Positions 1-8,330 of a DNA stretch of 64,000 nt are shown here, in pieces (within the stretch, counting starts at the first letter, position 1; each line of letters opens with the position of its first letter). The translations under genes and the position numbers were made by a program. Where the stretch lies: NCBI GenBank assembly GCA_029260575.1, contig JAJDDB010000027.1, forward strand, positions 622,501 through 686,500. The letters are read 5' to 3'. Under the pieces are notes generated by a model that had not been told where the DNA came from, did no database searches, and saw only the letters and a program-made list of their open reading frames with translations. Origin of the DNA: Phycisphaerales bacterium. GTDB lineage: Bacteria > Planctomycetota > Phycisphaerae > Phycisphaerales > SM1A02.

Positions 1-480
1 TGCAAAACGATGCCGAGGCTGTCGTAGTTGGCGGCCGCATTTTCGAGTCTGCCAAGTTTCTCGTTAATTTCCAGCGACTTTCGGTGCATCTTTCCGGCAC
101 CCACCAAATCACCTCGGATTGTCAAGATGGTACCGAGATTGCCGTATACTTCCGCCATTCCTTCGAGCCGGTCGAGTTTCTGGTGGATTTCCAGCGCCTT
201 GCGGTGCATCGCTTCGGCGCCATCAAGATCTCCACGGGTTTGCATGACGATGCCAAGGTTGACTTGATCGGCGGCCACTCCTTCGAGTCTGCCAAGCTTC
301 TCGTCGATGTCCAACGCCCGTCGGTGCATCGTTTCGGCACCATCGAGATCACCTCGGTTCATCAAGAAGATACCTAGGTTGCCGTATGCGTCGGCCACGT
401 GTTCTAGTCGGCCAAGTTTCTCTTCGATCACCAATGACTTGCGAAGCAATTCCTCGGCTGCATCGACATCACCGCGTGTT
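1..480 (-). repeat. 120-bp tandem repeats encoding TPR units
   Basis: Four consecutive 120-bp units lie in register (each is two 60-base blocks) and encode 40-residue TPRs. The spacing is exact and third-position differences are few, which suggests recent duplication or homogenisation. The array continues past the left edge. The same 120-bp period recurs at 14581-15540. Confidence 0.75.
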
Positions 481-1373
481 TCTTGAAGTGCGCCTTGATA
501 ACGATAGACATCAGCCAACGACTCCGTGTCACCCATTTCAGTTGCGATGCGCTCTGCTTCATTGAACATAACACTTGCTTGGTCAAGCCTCCCTTCACGT
601 CGAAGAAAATTCCCGTATTGAACGAATGAACGAGGGGTTACTCTTCGCAGAATTGCAGAAGCAAATTTTGCTTCTGCCTCAACCAGGTTCCCCTCATCAG
701 ATAAGCGTTCTGCTTCATCGATGATATCTGTTGCATCATGCTCTCTTTCATAAGTCGGAGCTGCAAGTGTGCCATCGGAGGTTCTAGGAAGAAGGGGCCC
801 ACCTCCAGAAGGTGGAGGTTTGTGATCGTCATCTCTATTCTCAAGTTCCTTGAACCATTTCCACAACTGCTGCTGCACATACTTTCCAAATTCTTCCGCA
901 GTATCGAATGCTCCGTAATACAACGAACGATCGTCTTGAAGTTGCAGTTTGAACTGCAAGACTTTGCTTAGCTGTTCACCCGGATCTGATATTTGTCTTG
1001 GCTCAACGCCCTTGAAAAACACAACGATATCTCTCATCGGAGCGTCCGAATCAGCGATTTCATCAGTAGCAATACTAAATTCTTCTTCGGTTCCCGATGT
1101 GTAGTTGCCACCACTATCTGGCGGCGTGCCCCAGCGGTCCCAAAGCATGAGAATCATGAAGTCACACTTTTTAACATCAACGTTAATTAGGCTCTGCGGA
1201 CGTCCCTTACCAGGAAGCGTGTCTTCCCAACCGATTGGATAAAAGGCGATGCCCTGATCTAAGCAAACCATGTCGTTCCACTCGCTCAAAGTCTCCCGGA
1301 ACACTTTGCGCTCGCTTTCAAGCCCACTAGGTGACGCGATGAATACACGGTATATGCGCACGTTCTCGGGCAT
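1..1373 (-). CDS. DUF4062-TPR repeat protein (partial, C-terminus beyond window)
   Basis: The frame is open from an ATG at 1373 to the left edge (457 complete codons), so the C-terminus is missing. The N-terminal ~140 residues begin MPENVRIYRVFIASPSG and then ESER, the signature of DUF4062 domains, which occur at the front of multidomain signalling or conflict proteins. After a Pro/Gly linker (PPPSGGGPLLP) come TPR units. The last four are near-identical 40-residue, kinesin-light-chain-like repeats with the core RGDLDGAEAMHRKALEI. TPRs bind proteins or peptides. The protein is probably cytoplasmic: I see no signal peptide or membrane segment. The repeat unit is almost the same as in the TPR gene at 13871. 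Its partner and output are unknown; a role in defence is conceivable but not shown. Confidence 0.8.
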   Translation of the reverse strand, partial: MPENVRIYRVFIASPSGLESERKVFRETLSEWNDMVCLDQGIAFYPIGWEDTLPGKGRPQSLINVDVKKCDFMILMLWDRWGTPPDSGGNYTSGTEEEFSIATDEIADSDAPMRDIVVFFKGVEPRQISDPGEQLSKVLQFKLQLQDDRSLYYGAFDTAEEFGKYVQQQLWKWFKELENRDDDHKPPPSGGGPLLPRTSDGTLAAPTYEREHDATDIIDEAERLSDEGNLVEAEAKFASAILRRVTPRSFVQYGNFLRREGRLDQASVMFNEAERIATEMGDTESLADVYRYQGALQETRGDVDAAEELLRKSLVIEEKLGRLEHVADAYGNLGIFLMNRGDLDGAETMHRRALDIDEKLGRLEGVAADQVNLGIVMQTRGDLDGAEAMHRKALEIHQKLDRLEGMAEVYGNLGTILTIRGDLVGAGKMHRKSLEINEKLGRLENAAANYDSLGIVL

Positions 1374-1429
1374 CCTGAGTCCTTGTTGCTAGATGCCAAT
1401 ATACAGAAGCATCCAAGGAATAATCGAGA

Positions 1430-1735
1430 TCACTTCTCCCCTTCCATCTCCATCCACGCTTGCCATGCTTTGACGACGAGGGCGGCTCGGGAGTGGACGT
1501 GGAGCTTGGTTCGCATGCGGTCGAGCTGTTCGGTGATGCACGATGGCTTCACGTGCAGCGATCGGGCCAGACGCGGTGCGGTAAGGTCCTGAGCCACAAT
1601 CAATTGCAGGATTTCTGCCTGTTGGGCTGACAAGCGCATGTGCCGGCCGAGGGTGAGCCAGTTGATGGCGCACGATGGCTGCGATGCAGATACGGCGGCG
1701 ACAGATGCGAAGCTGCTGTGTGAGCCACGGCACAA
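1430..1735 (-). CDS. Small LuxR-type HTH regulator
   Basis: A 101-residue protein whose C-terminal two thirds match the LuxR/GerE helix-turn-helix pattern: LSAQQAEILQLIV, then LARSLHVKPSCITEQLDRM, then KLHVHSRAALVVKAW. No receiver or ligand-binding domain precedes it, so it is a stand-alone DNA-binding unit or a fragment. The start used is a TTG preceded by GGGAGG two bases upstream; a shorter version from the ATG at 1639 would lose only the non-conserved N-terminus. A dyad, CGAGTG-T-CACTCG (1831-1843), lies about 90 bp upstream and could be an operator, which is speculative. Target genes are unknown. Confidence 0.6.
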   Translation of the reverse strand: MCRGSHSSFASVAAVSASQPSCAINWLTLGRHMRLSAQQAEILQLIVAQDLTAPRLARSLHVKPSCITEQLDRMRTKLHVHSRAALVVKAWQAWMEMEGEK

Positions 1736-1876
1736 GCCCTCCCACAGATGAGGAGACTCAGCCTCTGTCTTCTTTCGCTGATGCGCTGTTTATTGGCCGG
1801 GTGCTGTGACTTGCTGCATCGCCGGTATGGCGAGTGTCACTCGTGCTGGATTGCGAATGTGTTGTGACTGTCGCGA

Positions 1877-2311
1877 TCAATCATCGTCATCGTCGTCGTC
1901 GTCATCTTCATCATCGGTTTCGATTTCGAGGACTTCACCCGCTTCGGTGACTTCGATTTCGTATTCCACGCCATCGAGTTCGCCTTCGATGTCGTAGATG
2001 ACGATGCCGTTTTCAGTTTCGACTTCCGCTTCTTCGAGTTCGATGCCTGGCACCGCAGCGAGGGCTGCGTCAATGACGTTGTCCGGAACTTCGGACAGAG
2101 GTACTTCGATTTCGTCTTCCTCTTCATCGCCGTCGTCTTCGTCATCGTCATCGATCGTTGCGCGATACCGCTGCGGACCTGTCGCAGCGAGCGCGATGTC
2201 GTCCGTCTCGGCGGAAGTGTCAGCGCTGGCACTGGTACTGGTCGATTCGCAGCCGAAGGCAGCGAGGATGAGAATCGTGATGAGTCCGACTATGGGCGTA
2301 AAGCGCATCAT
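1877..2311 (-). CDS. Acidic PepSY-like lipoprotein
   Basis: A 144-residue protein. The start is the first of two adjacent ATGs (2311), chosen because AGGAG lies seven bases upstream. The N-terminus MMRFTPIVGLITILILAAFGC is a lipoprotein signal peptide ending in a lipobox-like AAFGC. Two acidic blocks follow (DDDDEDDGDEEEDE and a C-terminal run of Asp). Between them is a segment resembling PepSY or PepSY-like domains (IDAALAAVPGIELEEAEVE, then YDIEGELDGVEYEIEV). It is probably membrane-anchored in the cell envelope. The poly-Asp tail could bind Ca2+ or other cations, which is inference from composition. No catalytic motif is visible. Confidence 0.65.
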   Translation of the reverse strand: MMRFTPIVGLITILILAAFGCESTSTSASADTSAETDDIALAATGPQRYRATIDDDDEDDGDEEEDEIEVPLSEVPDNVIDAALAAVPGIELEEAEVETENGIVIYDIEGELDGVEYEIEVTEAGEVLEIETDDEDDDDDDDDD

Positions 2312-2526
2312 GGCATTGCTCCTGTGCATGTGTCGCGCGGTAGTGCGTGCAGGTTCCCCTAAGCGTGACATTGCATGCATCATGCGTTGCCTGCTCAAGT
2401 ATGTATTGTCAGCGACACAACCGGGTTTGATCAAGCACTTTGCAACAAATACCGAGAAACGCTGCAAATAAAGCGTCTGCGGTCATGATCCGGTCATGTT
2501 TGGATCATGACCCGCGAATAAACGCG

Positions 2527-4098
2527 CTATTTGCGACTGGCGAGTTGCTGGGAGTCGTCAGTATCGGGTGTCACGAAAACCTGTTCGTCAGCAACTGCTG
2601 CATCACTTGCCTTGAGCAGATTGCGCGTGAACAGCGGCACAACGATGACTGCAGCAGCGGTGATGAGACCTGCGACGCGCGGCCACAGCGATGGGCCGCG
2701 CACAACCGTTTCGGCGCGGGCGCTGGGTTGTTCGAGCATGGGCATCTTCACAAGGCCGAGGTAGTACCACGCGCTGATGGCACTGTTCAGACCGGCAATG
2801 ACAACCAGCAGAATATGACCCGCTTCGATACCAGCGATAAACAGATACAGCTTGCCCCAGAAACCGAGTAGCGGCGGAAAACCTATGAGTGACAGCGCGC
2901 TGACGACCATGACGCCGGCCATGAGCGGATGGCGCTGCCGCAGGCCGGCAAGGTCATCAAGCGTTTCGATTTCCCGACCGCTGCGCTCCAGCCCGGCGAG
3001 CACCGCAAAGGCAGCGGTATTCATCAGGCCGTAGGCAAGCATATAAAACAGCACTGCGGACATGCCGAGGCCGGGCCCGGCGAGAATGCCGATGAGCATG
3101 TACCCGGAATGTGCGATCGAAGAATACGCAAGGATGCGCTTTATGGATGTTTGCAGCAGAGCGCCCACGTTGCCGAGCGTCATGGTGAGCACAGCAATGA
3201 TCCATAACGTGATCTGCAGTGCGGGCGGCAGGCCGATTTCTGTGAAGCGATAGTGGTTTTCCCAGCCGATTGTCGACAGCAGGAGCATCAGCGCAAGCAA
3301 GCCGGCGAATTTGGGCACGAACGCAAGAAACGCCGCAACAGCAGCAGCAGCACCTTGATAGACATCCGGTGCGTAGAAATGCATTGGCGCCGCGGCAATC
3401 TTGAAGCTGATGCCGAGTATCGACAGGATCATGCCGACGATCGCGAGGTTGCTGACATCACCGAAGTCCGCCTGCCGGGCGAAGACATCGCGCATCTCGG
3501 TGAGGACGATTGTCCCGGACGCGCCGTAGAGCAGCGCGAAGCCGTACAGGAAGATCGCGGCTGAGAGTGCGCCGAGGAAGAAGTATTTGACAGCTGCTTC
3601 CTGCGCCTTCTTCGAGCCGCGCGACATTGCGACCATCACATATGTCGGCAGTGAAGTCAATTCCAGCGCGAGGAAGAGCCAGATCAGATCGTTTGCGTTA
3701 CTGCACAGCATCAGCCCTGTCAGTGACAGCAGCAGGAATGCAAAGAACTCACCGCGCGTCGCGCTGATCGGATCGAACTTAGCGCGGCCTGCTGCGACTG
3801 CGCTTTCCAGTCTGCGATCGATGAGACCGGTGTTCATCATCACCAGCAGAATGCCGATGCCACAAACGACGACCTTGACATACAGGCCGAGGTTTCCCAT
3901 GAGCAGATTTGCAGCAGCAACGTGCTCAGCGTCATACAGCATGGGCGTAACAATGAGTGCTGCGAGCAGCGAACCGCCAGCGACAATCGGCAGCGCATCG
4001 CGGATGACCTTGCGCTTGGACAGACCAAGCACACTGACCAGCACAGCGCCGCCAAAGACGATCATCTCCGGGATGAGAAACCAGAGCTTCTCAACCAT
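2527..4098 (-). CDS. nuoN: NADH-quinone oxidoreductase subunit N
   Basis: A 523-residue polytopic membrane protein of the antiporter-like complex I family (Proton_antipo_M). It is one of the three large proton-pumping subunits of the membrane arm. Family features include the TM segment with LIWLFLALELTSLPTY (the conserved Glu of TM5), VKYFFLGALSAAIFLYG, and KRILAYSSIAHSGYMLIG around the broken helix. Length is normal for NuoN (about 480-520). It is the last gene of the nuoJ-N cluster: its ATG overlaps the end of nuoM by 8 bp, implying translational coupling. Complex I couples NADH oxidation to proton translocation across the cytoplasmic membrane. Confidence 0.95.
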   Translation of the reverse strand: MVEKLWFLIPEMIVFGGAVLVSVLGLSKRKVIRDALPIVAGGSLLAALIVTPMLYDAEHVAAANLLMGNLGLYVKVVVCGIGILLVMMNTGLIDRRLESAVAAGRAKFDPISATRGEFFAFLLLSLTGLMLCSNANDLIWLFLALELTSLPTYVMVAMSRGSKKAQEAAVKYFFLGALSAAIFLYGFALLYGASGTIVLTEMRDVFARQADFGDVSNLAIVGMILSILGISFKIAAAPMHFYAPDVYQGAAAAVAAFLAFVPKFAGLLALMLLLSTIGWENHYRFTEIGLPPALQITLWIIAVLTMTLGNVGALLQTSIKRILAYSSIAHSGYMLIGILAGPGLGMSAVLFYMLAYGLMNTAAFAVLAGLERSGREIETLDDLAGLRQRHPLMAGVMVVSALSLIGFPPLLGFWGKLYLFIAGIEAGHILLVVIAGLNSAISAWYYLGLVKMPMLEQPSARAETVVRGPSLWPRVAGLITAAAVIVVPLFTRNLLKASDAAVADEQVFVTPDTDDSQQLASRK

Positions 4099-5788
4099 CG
4101 ATCAGCGCTCCTTTTTCGTCAACGGTCTGCTCGTCTTCGCTCGCTGGCTGATCGCCGCTCGGCACGAGTGTCAACACAACATCCTTGTCATCTGTCACCG
4201 AGCGTTGCTCTGCAAACTGCACGTGATCAGTAACCATCTCGGGGTACAGCCGAAGCGAATCTTCGATTGATGCTGCGAGTGCATCGGTGATCGGGGCCGG
4301 ACGAATGCCGATATACAGGCACAACACCGCGAGTGGCGTGAGGATTGCAATCTCGCGGAACGAAAGGTCGACGGGGAGCTTCGAGCCGTGATGTTCATCT
4401 TCACTGACCGCCGGCTCCTTCAATGGGCCGAAGACAACTTTGCCAACCATGATGAGCAGGTACATCGCTGCGAAGATCATGCCGACGCCTGCGAATGCTG
4501 CGTACCACGGACCGAGCACGCCGGGGTAATCAGGCGCATCGGCAGTAGCAGTAAACGCGCCGATCAGACACAGGAATTCGCTGATGAAACCGTTGAGTCC
4601 GGGCAGGCCGACGGAGGCGAGCACAAAAAAGACCATGAAAAAAGCCCAAACGGGCATGCGCCGCGAGAGGCCTGACATTTTCGTCATGTCGCGCGTGTGG
4701 TAGCGCTCGTAGATCATTCCGACCAGGAAGAACAGCGCGCCGGTGCTGAGACCGTGGTTGAGCATATACAGCACGCTGCCCTGCACGCCCATAGGGTTCA
4801 GCGCGACAAGGCCGAGAATGCAAAATCCGAGGTGGCTGACCGATGAATACGCAATGAGTTTCTTGATGTCGGTCTGCACCCAGCAGATAAGCGCTGCATA
4901 GAGAATGCCGATGATGCACAGCACCGCGATGGCTGGTGCATATTCAATGACCGCATGCGGAACCATCGGCAGGACGAAGCGGTACATGCCGTACGTGCCG
5001 AGCTTCAGCAGCACAGCAGCAAGAATGACGGAGCCGGCAGTCGGCGCTTCGGTATGTGCCAGCGGCAACCATGTATGCACCGGAAACAGCGGGATCTTCA
5101 CCGCAAACCCACACAACAGCGCAAGCAGGATCCACGCCTGTTGAATGTTGCTGAGGCCGCCGGGTTCGTTGTCGGTTGCAAAGTTTGTCAGCTTGAGAAT
5201 GTCAAATGTCCACGGTGTCGCAGTGGAAACGGTGAATTGCCATCCGATATAGATCAGACCAGCAAGGGTGATGATTGATCCTGTAAAGGTAAACAGGAAG
5301 AACTTGATCGCAGCTTTGCTGCGGTTCGCGCCGCCGTAGATCGCAATGAGAAAATACATCGGCAGCAGCGTGAGCTCGAAACAGACATAGAAGAAGATGA
5401 GATCGCGTGCCATGAACACGCCGAGCATTGCTGCCAGCAACACCATCATCCAGCCATAATATTCCTTGACGCGCGTGTTGATTGCGGTGAATGAACCCCA
5501 CACACACAGCGGCACAATGAGAGCCGTCAGCAGCACCAGCAGCAGCGACACGGAGTCGACTTCGAGATACTGGAGGATGCCATAATGAGGGTTGGACATC
5601 CAATCCGGAAACTCGTAGATCATGCTTGGCTTGCTCAGTTCCCACCCGTCAAACCGAAGTGCAGCGAGAATGCTGATTGCGAATGTCAACGATGAGCCGC
5701 CAAGCGCGACGAACTTGGCCAGGCGGGCCGGCGACGCAATGATGGCGATCGCCGTTGCGAGTGGAATGAGGAGCAACCAACCAAGCAT
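4091..5788 (-). CDS. nuoM: NADH-quinone oxidoreductase subunit M
   Basis: A 565-residue antiporter-like complex I subunit. Diagnostic stretches are FYVCFELTLLPMYFLIAIYG (TM5 Glu), PVHTWLPLAHTEAPTAGSVI and IKKLIAYSSVSHLGFCILG. It is somewhat longer than the usual ~500 residues because of a hydrophilic acidic C-terminal tail of about 50 residues after the last helix. A short charged loop with EDEHHGSK lies between late helices. Its start codon overlaps the nuoL stop (TGATG) and its end overlaps nuoN, so J-K-L-M-N form one translationally coupled unit. It acts as a proton channel in the membrane arm. Confidence 0.95.
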   Translation of the reverse strand: MLGWLLLIPLATAIAIIASPARLAKFVALGGSSLTFAISILAALRFDGWELSKPSMIYEFPDWMSNPHYGILQYLEVDSVSLLLVLLTALIVPLCVWGSFTAINTRVKEYYGWMMVLLAAMLGVFMARDLIFFYVCFELTLLPMYFLIAIYGGANRSKAAIKFFLFTFTGSIITLAGLIYIGWQFTVSTATPWTFDILKLTNFATDNEPGGLSNIQQAWILLALLCGFAVKIPLFPVHTWLPLAHTEAPTAGSVILAAVLLKLGTYGMYRFVLPMVPHAVIEYAPAIAVLCIIGILYAALICWVQTDIKKLIAYSSVSHLGFCILGLVALNPMGVQGSVLYMLNHGLSTGALFFLVGMIYERYHTRDMTKMSGLSRRMPVWAFFMVFFVLASVGLPGLNGFISEFLCLIGAFTATADAPDYPGVLGPWYAAFAGVGMIFAAMYLLIMVGKVVFGPLKEPAVSEDEHHGSKLPVDLSFREIAILTPLAVLCLYIGIRPAPITDALAASIEDSLRLYPEMVTDHVQFAEQRSVTDDKDVVLTLVPSGDQPASEDEQTVDEKGALIDG

Positions 5789-7962
5789 CAGCCGCCACCT
5801 CCGAACAATCCATTGAGGAATTCACGAAGCTGCGGCAGCATGATGACAAGAACAGTCACTAGGCCGACGCCGCCGGCCATCGAAACCGCGTACGACTGCA
5901 AAACGCCGTTGTGCAACGGCTGGAACATGCGGGCGATGACTCGGGGAATGCGCGCAATGCCGTCGATGATGCCACGGTCCAGCAGGAACTGATCGAGGAT
6001 GTACAGCGTGTGGCCGAGAATCCACAGCGGCGCTCGAATCACTGCGTGATACACCTCGTCGACATACCACTTGTTTTCCATAGCAGTCGGCAGCCAGCGC
6101 GTGGCGGGGTTGCCAAGCAGTCTGGCGCGGAGGTTGTCCGCAGTGGACCGACTGGCCATATGCAACCTCCACGCAATAGCAATGCCGATCAGGCCGACTA
6201 GCGCGCTGATGACGTACATCGCTGAGTGCGGATCAATTCCGAGTATCGAACCGTGCTTGGTGTGGTCCGGCAACCCGCCCGCAGCAGATGACTCGGCGAC
6301 CATGTCCCCGACCCAACCGCCGTGGACGTGCTCGGATTCGTTACCCATAAAATTCGGCACAGCAGCAAGCACAGCACCGATCGCAAGGATGATCAACACA
6401 CCATTGATTGCCAGACGCGGCGCATGGGGTTGATCATGTCCGTGCGTATCATCGTGGCCGTTGTGACCGTGATCATCATCGCCGTGATGTTCATCACCCA
6501 TTTCAAAATGCACAGGACCAGTGCATATCCTGAACCACACGCGGAATGTGTAATACGCAGTCAGGCCAGCCGTGATGATTGCAATCCACCCGAGAACCTT
6601 GAATCCGCCGCCTTCGGTGACAAACGCCTCAGCGAGAATCGCATCCTTGGAAAAGTAGCCGCTTGTTCCCGGGATGCCCGCAAGGCACAAACATCCAATG
6701 AACATCGTCCACGACACAATCTTCCAGCCGTTCATTTTCGCGAGACCGGAGATCTTTCGCAGATCAAGCTGCCCCGCAAAACCATGCATTACAGCACCAG
6801 CCGTAAGGAACAGCACTGCTTTGAAGAACGCATGTGTAAAGACGTGGTACGCAGCGCCGAACGTCGTCAACACGCCGATGCCCATGAACATATATCCAAG
6901 CTGGCTAACCGTGGAATACGCCCAGATGCGCTTGAAGTCGTACTGCGCCATGCCGATCGTCGCTCCCAGCAACGCCGTCAACCCCCCGATCCACGCGACC
7001 GTCGGCAATGCCGCCGGGTGCAATTCCATCAGCGGGAACATGCGCGCCAGCAGATACACGCCGGCTGTCACCATGGTCGCTGCGTGAATCAGTGCGCTGA
7101 CGGGCGTCGGACCTTCCATCGCATCCGGCAGCCAGACGAACAGCGGCAATTGCGCGCTCTTGCCGAACGCGCCGATCATGAACAGGAACGGAATTGCGGT
7201 GATATACCACCCGCCGGCTTCAAGATTCGCAGCTTCACCCGCTGTGATGTGCTGCACCTGCTCAAAGATGCCCGCATACTCAATCGTGCCGAAGTAGTGA
7301 TACGTCAGCCACAAGCCGAGCGCGAGGCCGAGGTCGCCGATGCGGTTGACGATAAACGCCTTCTTCGCAGCCGCAACAGCGCTCGGTTTCTGGTAGTAGT
7401 AGCCGATCAGCCAATACGATGCGAAGCCGACGCCCTCCCAACCGAGATAGAGCATGACGAGGTTGTCGCCGAGCACGAGCGCGCTCATCGCGACGATGAA
7501 TATGCTCACCCCGGCAAAGAAGCGCGCATATCCGCGCTTGACATCCGACTCCATGTACTCGCTGGCGTACAGCGCGATCAAGGTCCCCAGACCGGTGACA
7601 AAGAGCATCCACAGCAGCGTGAGTTTGTCTACGTACAACGAAAATGCTGCGACGAACTCGCTGCCGGCCCATTTGAGATTGAACCACTCAAACAGGTAAA
7701 TTGTCACCGGTTCGGTGTACTGCATGTACAGCGCGACCGTCGTGATGAACGACCCGCCGAGCAGGCCGACTGTAATCCATGCAGGCAGTTTGTTATGCAC
7801 TTTCAACGCAGCGCAAAGGCCGCAGAGAATTGTGCTGATAATCGGCAGGTACAAAATCCAGCCGGCCCATTTGAACCCGTCCGTCGGCTGCGCGATCGGC
7901 CAGGCATGCGCAGAATCGGCGGCTTGCCCAAGCAACATCGTGATGTGCAGTGCGTCACTCAT
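5788..7962 (-). CDS. nuoL: NADH-quinone oxidoreductase subunit L
   Basis: A 724-residue distal antiporter-like subunit of complex I, somewhat longer than typical (about 610-660). Seen in the sequence: LYLGWEGVGFASYWLIGYYY, KAFIVNRIGDLGL, LPDAMEGPTPVSALIHAATM and IWAYSTVSQLGYMFMG, all hallmark NuoL motifs. The C-terminal region should contain the long lateral helix. An unusual hydrophilic His/Asp-rich loop occupies residues about 488-515 (seven HG/GH pairs, around 6420-6500 in the DNA) and may chelate metal; this is inference. The start overlaps the nuoK stop (ATGA) and the end overlaps the nuoM start. Confidence 0.95.
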   Translation of the reverse strand: MSDALHITMLLGQAADSAHAWPIAQPTDGFKWAGWILYLPIISTILCGLCAALKVHNKLPAWITVGLLGGSFITTVALYMQYTEPVTIYLFEWFNLKWAGSEFVAAFSLYVDKLTLLWMLFVTGLGTLIALYASEYMESDVKRGYARFFAGVSIFIVAMSALVLGDNLVMLYLGWEGVGFASYWLIGYYYQKPSAVAAAKKAFIVNRIGDLGLALGLWLTYHYFGTIEYAGIFEQVQHITAGEAANLEAGGWYITAIPFLFMIGAFGKSAQLPLFVWLPDAMEGPTPVSALIHAATMVTAGVYLLARMFPLMELHPAALPTVAWIGGLTALLGATIGMAQYDFKRIWAYSTVSQLGYMFMGIGVLTTFGAAYHVFTHAFFKAVLFLTAGAVMHGFAGQLDLRKISGLAKMNGWKIVSWTMFIGCLCLAGIPGTSGYFSKDAILAEAFVTEGGGFKVLGWIAIITAGLTAYYTFRVWFRICTGPVHFEMGDEHHGDDDHGHNGHDDTHGHDQPHAPRLAINGVLIILAIGAVLAAVPNFMGNESEHVHGGWVGDMVAESSAAGGLPDHTKHGSILGIDPHSAMYVISALVGLIGIAIAWRLHMASRSTADNLRARLLGNPATRWLPTAMENKWYVDEVYHAVIRAPLWILGHTLYILDQFLLDRGIIDGIARIPRVIARMFQPLHNGVLQSYAVSMAGGVGLVTVLVIMLPQLREFLNGLFGGGG

Positions 7963-8330
7963 TCGCCGGCAGGCTCCCGAAGTTCAGACCATGCATCAGC
8001 GTTCAGCGTTTCCTTACGGCGATACAGCAGCACGACCAGCGCAAGCGCAAGCGCCGCTTCCGCCGCTGCAATCGTCAGAATGAAAATCACAAAGACCTGC
8101 CCGGACACATCCATGTGGTAGCGGCCGAAGGCAATCATCGCGATCGCAGCAGCCTGGAACATCAATTCCGTACACAGGAACATCACGATCATGTTGCGCC
8201 GCGTCAGAAACCCGAGCAGACCAAGCACGAACAGCGCCGCACTGAGCAGCAGGTAATGTGACAGCGTCAATACTGTGAACGGCGCTGCAGCGTGCTGCCC
8301 AAGCGAAAGATTCATCAGCGCATCGATCAT
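7959..8330 (-). CDS. nuoK: NADH-quinone oxidoreductase subunit K
   Basis: A 123-residue protein with three predicted membrane helices. The pattern LSHYLLLSAALFVLGLLGFLTRRN, then FLCTELMFQAAAIAMIAFGR (the conserved Glu of helix 2), then QVFVIFILTIAAAEAALALAL (the conserved Glu of helix 3) is classic NuoK/ND4L. Length is slightly above the usual ~100 residues because of short extensions at both ends. It sits between nuoJ and nuoL with 4-bp ATGA overlaps at both junctions. It forms part of the proton path next to NuoN in the membrane arm. Confidence 0.95.
   Translation of the reverse strand: MIDALMNLSLGQHAAAPFTVLTLSHYLLLSAALFVLGLLGFLTRRNMIVMFLCTELMFQAAAIAMIAFGRYHMDVSGQVFVIFILTIAAAEAALALALVVLLYRRKETLNADAWSELREPAGE

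Noticed and set aside
6322-8121. Long plus-strand open frame of 599 codons
   Set aside because: It is antisense to nuoL/nuoK, whose protein motifs are unmistakable; the frame is Arg/His/Gln-rich, typical of an antisense shadow.
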